From the NCBI RefSeq assembly GCF_003284975.1, contig NZ_QMEU01000001.1:146321-210320 (forward strand): a stretch of DNA of 64,000 nt, read 5' to 3'. The notes beneath the pieces are model-generated. The model was given only the letters and a program-made list of their open reading frames with translations. It ran no database searches and had not been told where the DNA came from. Below, piece by piece: positions 59,029 to 64,000 of this stretch. Within the stretch, counting starts at the first letter, position 1, and the number at the start of each line of letters is the position of its first letter. Both the position numbers and the translations under genes were made by a program. Source of the stretch: Mycobacterium colombiense (GTDB lineage: Bacteria; Actinomycetota; Actinomycetes; Mycobacteriales; Mycobacteriaceae).

Positions 59029-61008
59029 GTGAACAAAGTGGAGGGCAAAGAGGTGGATCCGAACGGCAGCGGAGCCGGATCAGACTCACAGAATGGGGCT
59101 TCCCCCAACGGATCTGCCCGTCAGCGCCTCGAGCAAGTCGTCATTCGCTTTGCCGGTGACTCCGGCGACGGCATGCAGCTCACCGGCGACCGGTTCACCT
59201 CCGAGGCAGCGCTTTTCGGCAACGACCTGGCGACCCAGCCCAACTACCCGGCCGAGATCCGCGCCCCCGCAGGCACGCTGCCCGGCGTGTCGTCCTTCCA
59301 GATCCAGATCGCCGATTACGACATCCTGACCGCTGGTGACCGACCCGACGTCCTCGTCGCGATGAATCCCGCTGCGCTCAAGGCCAATATCGGTGACTTG
59401 CCCCGTGGCGGCATGGTGATCGCCAATTCCGACGAGTTCACCAAGCGCAACCTGACCAAGGTCGGGTACGTCACCAACCCGCTGGAGACCGACGAGTTGT
59501 CGGACTACGTCGTGCATTCCGTCGCGATGACCACGCTGACGCTCGGTGCGGTCGAGACGATCGGCGCCACCAAGAAGGACGGCCAGCGCGCCAAGAACAT
59601 GTTCGCGCTGGGCCTGCTGTCGTGGATGTACGGGCGGCCGATCGAGACCAGCGAGAAGTTCATCCGGGAGAAGTTCGCCCGCAAGCCCGAGGTCGCCGAG
59701 ACCAACGTGCTGGCGCTCAAGGCCGGCTGGAACTACGGCGAGACGACGGAGGCCTTCGGCACCACCTACGAGGTGTCCCGGGCGACCCTGCCGTCGGGCG
59801 AATACCGCCAGATCTCGGGCAACACTGCCCTGGCGTACGGCATCGTGGCGGCCGGCCAGCTGGCCGACATCCCGGTCATGCTCGGCAGCTACCCAATCAC
59901 CCCGGCGTCCGACATCCTGCACGAGCTGTCCAAGCACAAGAACTTCAACGTCATAACCTTTCAAGCCGAGGACGAGATCGGTGGCATCTGCGCCGCCATC
60001 GGCGCCTCGTATGGCGGAGCGCTGGGCGTCACCACCACGTCGGGCCCGGGCATCTCGCTGAAGTCCGAAGCCCTCGGGCTGGCCGTGATGACCGAGCTGC
60101 CGTTGCTCGTCGTCGACGTGCAACGCGGCGGCCCGTCGACCGGCCTGCCCACCAAGACCGAGCAGGCCGACCTGCTGCAGGCGTTGTTCGGCCGCAACGG
60201 GGAGTCGCCGGTCGCGGTGCTGGCCCCGCGCTCACCCTCGGATTGTTTCGAAACCGCGCTTGAGGCGGCGCGCATCGCGGTGTCGTACCACACCCCGGTG
60301 ATCGTGCTGTCCGACGGCGCCATCGCCAACGGGTCGGAGCCGTGGCGCATTCCGGACGTCAGCACGCTGCCACGCATCACGCACACGTTCGCCAAGTCCG
60401 ACGAGCCGTTCCAGCCCTATGCGCGTGACCCGGAGACGCTGGCGCGGCAGTTCGCCGTGCCCGGCACCCCGGGTCTCGAGCACCGCATCGGCGGCCTGGA
60501 AGCGGCCAACGGCTCCGGCAACATCTCCTACGAGCCGGTCAACCACGACCTCATGGTCCGGTTGCGCCAGGCCAAGATCGACGGGATCTCGGTCCCGGAT
60601 CTGGAGGTCGACGACCCCACCGGCGATGCCGAGCTGCTGCTGATCGGTTGGGGCAGCTCGTACGGTCCGATCGGTGAAGCGTGCCGGCGCGCGCGGCGCA
60701 AGGGCATCAAGGTGGCCCACGCCCACCTGCGCTACCTGAACCCCTTCCCGGCCAACCTGGGTGAGGTACTGCGGCGCTACCCACAGGTGGTCGCGCCCGA
60801 AATGAACTTGGGCCAGCTGGCGTTCCTGCTGCGGGGCAAGTACCTGGTGGACGTGCAGTCGGTCAGCAAGGTGCAAGGTGTCGCGTTCCTGGCCGACGAG
60901 ATCGGCCGCGTCATCCGCGCCGCGCTGGGCGGGACACTGGCCGAAGTCGAGAACGACAAGACGATGGTCGCCAGGATGGCGGCAGCAACGGTTGGAGCCG
61001 GCGCATGA
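59029..61008 (+). CDS. korA: 2-oxoglutarate:ferredoxin oxidoreductase, alpha (gamma-alpha fused) subunit
   Basis: Large subunit of KG:ferredoxin oxidoreductase, 659 residues. N-terminal gamma-type domain (VVIRFAGDSGDGMQLTGDRF) fused to alpha domain (SGNTALAYGIVAAGQLADIP, LGVTTTSGPGISLKSEALGL). It decarboxylates 2-oxoglutarate to succinyl-CoA, giving electrons to ferredoxin; in M. tuberculosis it supports growth on CO2-poor or fatty-acid media. GTG start. The next gene, korB, begins 49 bp downstream. Confidence 0.94.
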   Translation: MNKVEGKEVDPNGSGAGSDSQNGASPNGSARQRLEQVVIRFAGDSGDGMQLTGDRFTSEAALFGNDLATQPNYPAEIRAPAGTLPGVSSFQIQIADYDILTAGDRPDVLVAMNPAALKANIGDLPRGGMVIANSDEFTKRNLTKVGYVTNPLETDELSDYVVHSVAMTTLTLGAVETIGATKKDGQRAKNMFALGLLSWMYGRPIETSEKFIREKFARKPEVAETNVLALKAGWNYGETTEAFGTTYEVSRATLPSGEYRQISGNTALAYGIVAAGQLADIPVMLGSYPITPASDILHELSKHKNFNVITFQAEDEIGGICAAIGASYGGALGVTTTSGPGISLKSEALGLAVMTELPLLVVDVQRGGPSTGLPTKTEQADLLQALFGRNGESPVAVLAPRSPSDCFETALEAARIAVSYHTPVIVLSDGAIANGSEPWRIPDVSTLPRITHTFAKSDEPFQPYARDPETLARQFAVPGTPGLEHRIGGLEAANGSGNISYEPVNHDLMVRLRQAKIDGISVPDLEVDDPTGDAELLLIGWGSSYGPIGEACRRARRKGIKVAHAHLRYLNPFPANLGEVLRRYPQVVAPEMNLGQLAFLLRGKYLVDVQSVSKVQGVAFLADEIGRVIRAALGGTLAEVENDKTMVARMAAATVGAGA

Positions 61009-61056
61009 TGGTGCTGGCGCCAACGCAGAGCGAAGCGATGAGGAGGAGCGACGCTC

Positions 61057-62157
61057 GTGACTGACCTGATCGGCAACTTGGCGGGCAAAGACCTTGGTGT
61101 GACTGCCAAGTTGACCAAAAACGACGGGGTCCCCAGGCTGTCTGCAGAGGACCAACCGCAGAAGTCCAAGGACTTCACCAGTGACCAAGAGGTCCGGTGG
61201 TGCCCGGGCTGCGGGGACTACGTCATCCTCAACACCATCCGCAACTTCCTGCCCGACCTCGGGCTGCGCCGCGAGAACATCGTGTTCATCAGTGGCATCG
61301 GCTGCTCGAGCCGGTTCCCCTACTACCTCGAGACCTACGGCTTCCACTCGATCCATGGCCGCGCACCGGCCATCGCGACCGGCCTGGCGCTGGCCCGCGA
61401 GGACCTGTCGGTGTGGGTGGTCACCGGTGACGGCGACGCCTTGTCGATCGGCGGCAACCACCTGATCCACGCGCTGCGCCGCAACGTCAACATCACCATC
61501 CTGCTGTTCAACAACCGGATCTACGGCCTGACCAAGGGGCAGTACTCGCCGACGTCGGAGGTCGGCAAGGTCACCAAGTCGACCCCGATGGGATCGCTGG
61601 ATCACCCGTTCAACCCGGTCTCGTTGGCGCTGGGCGCCGAGGCGACCTTCGTCGGCCGCGCGCTGGACTCCGACCGCAATGGACTGACCGAGGTGCTGCG
61701 CGCGGCCGCCGGGCATCGCGGCGCCGCCGTCGTCGAGATCCTGCAGGACTGCCCGATCTTCAACGACGGCTCGTTCGACGCGTTGCGCAAGGAAGGCTCC
61801 GAGGAGCGGGTCATCAACGTCCGCCACGGTGAGCCGATTGTATTCGGCGCCAACGGCGAATACTGCGTGGTGAAGTCGGGCTTCGGGCTGGAGGTGGCCA
61901 AGACCGCCGACGTGTCGGTCGACGAGATCGTGGTGCACGACGCGCACAGCGACAACTCGGCCTACGCCTTCGCCCTGTCCCGCTTGTCGGACCAGAATCT
62001 CGAACACACCGTGCTGGGGATCTTCCGGGACATCAGCCGGCCGACTTATGACGACGCGGCGCGTTCGCAGGTCCAGGCGGCCCAGTCGGCAAAGCCGTTC
62101 GACACCGCCGCGCTGCAATCGCTGTTGCGCGGGCGCGACACCTGGACCGTTGACTGA
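61057..62157 (+). CDS. korB: 2-oxoglutarate:ferredoxin oxidoreductase, beta subunit
   Basis: TPP-binding beta subunit, 366 residues. Cys pair in [12 protein letters not shown] near 48 contributes to the [4Fe-4S] cluster. TPP motif [20 protein letters not shown] near 128, ending at [22 protein letters not shown] start after GATGAGGAGCGACGCTC. Complex partner of KorA. Ends 2 bases before mobA begins. Confidence 0.95.
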   Translation: MTDLIGNLAGKDLGVTAKLTKNDGVPRLSAEDQPQKSKDFTSDQEVRWCPGCGDYVILNTIRNFLPDLGLRRENIVFISGIGCSSRFPYYLETYGFHSIHGRAPAIATGLALAREDLSVWVVTGDGDALSIGGNHLIHALRRNVNITILLFNNRIYGLTKGQYSPTSEVGKVTKSTPMGSLDHPFNPVSLALGAEATFVGRALDSDRNGLTEVLRAAAGHRGAAVVEILQDCPIFNDGSFDALRKEGSEERVINVRHGEPIVFGANGEYCVVKSGFGLEVAKTADVSVDEIVVHDAHSDNSAYAFALSRLSDQNLEHTVLGIFRDISRPTYDDAARSQVQAAQSAKPFDTAALQSLLRGRDTWTVD

Positions 62158-62158
62158 C

Positions 62159-62776
62159 GTGGGCAACCAGGTGCCCGACACAGCGCAAAACGCCGGGTCA
62201 TTAGCGGGAATCGTGCTGGCGGGCGGCGAATCGCGGCGGATGGGCCGCGATAAGGCCACCATGCCAGGCCCGGGCGGCGCCGCCACGCTTCTTGAATACG
62301 TCGCCGGGGTCATCGCGCAGCGCTGCGAGCCGGTGTTCGTGATGGCCGCGCCGGGGCAACCGTTGCCCGCGGTGCAGGCGCAGGTCATCCGCGACGAGGT
62401 GCGCGGCCAGGGGCCGCTGCCGGCGACCGGACGCGGGCTGCGGGCGGCCGCCGAGGCGGGCGCCCGGTACGCCTTCGTCTGCGCCGTCGACATGCCGCTG
62501 CTATCAGCGGAATTGATCGACGAACTGGTGCAGTTGGCCGCCGAGACCAACGCCGAGATCGTGCTGCCGTGGGACGGTCGCAGCCACTACCTCGCCGCCG
62601 TCTACCGCACCGATTTGGCCGAGCGGATCAGCGGCCTGGTGGCCGGTGGCGCCCGCTCCATGCGTGCCCTGATCGACGCCTCCGACGCCCAGCAGATCGT
62701 ACTGCCGGAATCGCGCTTCCTGGCCAACGTCAACACCGAGAGCGACCTGCTCGCGCTGGCGCAGTCCCGCGGCTGA
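62159..62776 (+). CDS. mobA: Molybdenum cofactor guanylyltransferase MobA
   Basis: Transfers GMP to molybdopterin to make the MGD cofactor. 205 residues, starting at GTG 62159 straight after korB. Nucleotide motif [16 protein letters not shown] near 19-34, DMPLLSAEL near 110, and [11 protein letters not shown] at the end. Likely cotranscribed with korAB. M. tuberculosis Rv2453c has similar size. Confidence 0.93.
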   Translation: MGNQVPDTAQNAGSLAGIVLAGGESRRMGRDKATMPGPGGAATLLEYVAGVIAQRCEPVFVMAAPGQPLPAVQAQVIRDEVRGQGPLPATGRGLRAAAEAGARYAFVCAVDMPLLSAELIDELVQLAAETNAEIVLPWDGRSHYLAAVYRTDLAERISGLVAGGARSMRALIDASDAQQIVLPESRFLANVNTESDLLALAQSRG

Positions 62777-63851
62777 GCCGAGCGGCGGCGCTCGGCCGCC
62801 GCTTTTCGCGAAATTCGGCACGGGCAATAATTCGCCTTGTAGTTAAATTCGGCGATTGCTTTTCCAAATTTCCCGATAAATAGTCGCGCATTGTCGTGTG
62901 GTGAGACCCGGCGATGGGGCGCGGGCATCCATGCCGTCGCCGGCCAATAGCCCGTGATCTGTTGGGACAGCAGCGATTTGAGGATATTGCGTGAGCACCG
63001 AACGGGGCGACGGCGCCATTCGCCGGTGCCTTCGCTGTGGCGGACACGGTATTTCTGGCAAATTTGATTTGTGCGATCCCGCGCGCTCTTCCGGTCGATG
63101 ATGCTCGGTGTCGACGGCGCCGGTGGTTCGGCCGAATAGAGGCGAGAGTTGTTGTGGCTCCGCCTGATTGAATGAAACATTCTGTCGGACAAAGCAATAC
63201 GCAAGTCCTACATATGTGGATCCAACCTGGTCGCCCCCCGTTGGCTGGTCATCGGATCAGCCTGGTGCGCAATTGAATTCAGCGCCTTCAGATATTTAGA
63301 TTGGCGCCCGTGGCGTGGGAACGTTGAAGCCGGCGCAAGATGCGGTACGCTGCGCCGCCTGCCGCGGCGGGCTCGGATGGTTGAAAGCGATTGCGAATCG
63401 GACGAACACCGCAAATAAACGTGCGCCAGCTCACAAAACACAGGTGATTCGGCTCACGATTCATTTGCCTGCGCCGTCCGAACCGCGAGCGACAAAAGTC
63501 ACGGATGACCTGCATAAATGACCCCGGTACCGCGGCGTGATCACTCCGTTACCGAAACGAGATAGACGATTTCCGAAGATGACGAACGCGCCGAGGTCTT
63601 CTACGGTCCCTGTTAGCCCACAACGGGTTACGGAAAAGTAATCAGATAATTGAATCTACGGATCCGCGTGTGAGCGGCGCTACGGACGGCGAAAGCCCGA
63701 CCGTGGTCGGTGGGTAAGACCCGCCGGGCAGACTCGGCCCGCCGCTGCCGTGCCTGACCAAGACGGCACGTTTCAAAGCAGGCATCAACCAATAGCTTCG
63801 GCCCACCTCCGTGGGCTTGCTTTGGCGCGCGCGCAGTGAAAGGAAGACGAC
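62777..63851. other. Long intergenic/leader region before rpfE
   Basis: About 1.07 kb. The frames on both strands lack start signals and homology, so I see no gene. AT-richer patches occur around 62820-62890 and 63180-63310. M. tuberculosis has small hypothetical genes (Rv2452c, Rv2451) here; no clear counterpart is visible. The last 350 bp probably hold the rpfE promoter and 5' leader. Confidence 0.5.
63801..63823 (+). terminator. Attenuator-like hairpin in the rpfE leader
   Basis: GCCCAC (63801-63806), loop CTCC, GTGGGC (63811-63816), then TTGCTTT. It lies 28 bp before the rpfE start codon and ends shortly before the ribosome-binding site GAAAGGAAG. May be a terminator in the leader or simply a stem. 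Confidence 0.4.
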
Positions 63852-64000
63852 TTGAAGAACGTCCGAAAGACGCTCATTCTTGCCGCGGTCACGGGCACGC
63901 TCGTGACCATCCCATCCGCCACCGCTCACGCGGACCCGGAAGCGGTGGGCTTCGACCCGAACGCGCCGTCCTGGTTGACCGCGGTACCGCGCAGCACGGC
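63852..64000 (+). CDS. rpfE: Resuscitation-promoting factor RpfE, 5' end (truncated by window)
   Basis: The first 49 residues of a secreted protein, from TTG 63852 with AAAGGAAG upstream. MKNVRKTLILAAVTGTLVTI then PSATAHADPEAVGFDPNAPS is the signal peptide (cleavage after AHA) and Asp/Pro linker typical of RpfE (Rv2450c starts MKNARTTLI). The catalytic lysozyme-like domain lies beyond the window. Assignment rests on the leader plus synteny with mobA. Confidence 0.75.
   Translation, partial: MKNVRKTLILAAVTGTLVTIPSATAHADPEAVGFDPNAPSWLTAVPRST

Noticed and set aside
62602..63204. Minus-strand frame of 200 codons beyond mobA
   Set aside because: Overlaps mobA in antisense and has arginine/serine-rich shadow composition without any domain.
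63288..63521. Short frames on both strands in the rpfE upstream region
   Set aside because: No start signal, no conserved motif, mutually overlapping; consistent with chance.

Overview
This is mycobacterial chromosome, most likely from a slow-growing non-tuberculous Mycobacterium resembling the M. avium complex. The evidence is high GC content, GTG/TTG starts, ATGA/GTGA start-stop overlaps, and a gene order that follows the M. tuberculosis stretch Rv2510c to Rv2450c almost gene by gene. Orthologue names come from recognising the proteins and recalling that order; no database search was run.

Layout. 48-4743: HerA-like ATPase, mycolate reductase-type SDR, MFS permease and MmpS-like membrane protein. 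4814-15299: a catabolic block made of the TetR repressor bkaR followed by accD1-accA1-fadE19-MaoC hydratase-citE and bkdABC. It encodes the branched-chain keto-acid dehydrogenase and the leucine/itaconate route. Three GTTA-N8-TAAC operators lie between the repressor and accD1. 15308-16472: a small secreted protein and echA14. 16473-24006: an accessory island ending at tRNA-Arg. It holds orphan genes, a cutinase, an AraC regulator facing an AidB-like flavoprotein, a decayed adenylate cyclase fragment and an IS481-type transposase stub. 24194-31202: a lipid block (lipQ, WS/DGAT-like, plsC, plsB2) with translational coupling of the last three genes. 31232-46363: CopD-CtaG membrane protein, ssb, ettA, NAD-glutamate dehydrogenase, thioesterase, an inserted FAD oxidoreductase, aglA, glbO, an HNH protein and two small genes matching accessory subunits of the bcc-aa3 oxidase. 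46360-46525 is a tandem repeat. 46532-52881: pepN, a mycothiol-type oxidoreductase with a SigH-like promoter, rpiB, a Fpg/Nei glycosylase, a second small secreted protein and lipP. 52914-58662: tRNA-Gly, tRNA-Pro, trigger factor, clpP1, clpP2, mmuM (opposite strand) and clpX, i.e. the ClpXP proteolysis region. 59029-62776: korA, korB, mobA. A long intergenic region then leads to the 5' end of rpfE.

How the genes work together. The bkd and acc genes form one pathway: BkdABC makes branched acyl-CoAs, FadE19 oxidises them, AccA1/AccD1 carboxylate 3-methylcrotonyl-CoA, and the MaoC hydratase and CitE-type lyase finish. PlsB2 and PlsC perform the two acylations of glycerol-3-phosphate. Trigger factor, ClpP1P2 and ClpX couple folding and degradation. 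KorAB supplies ferredoxin-linked 2-oxoglutarate oxidation.

No clearly new multi-gene system stands out. The observations most worth checking are the paired Trp/Cys-rich secreted proteins, the CPWA active site in the Mrx2-like oxidoreductase, the AraC/AidB accessory pair, a zinc-ribbon-like small ORF, in-gene repeat arrays (trigger factor, PlsC) and the hairpin repeat array after the DUF5130 gene.
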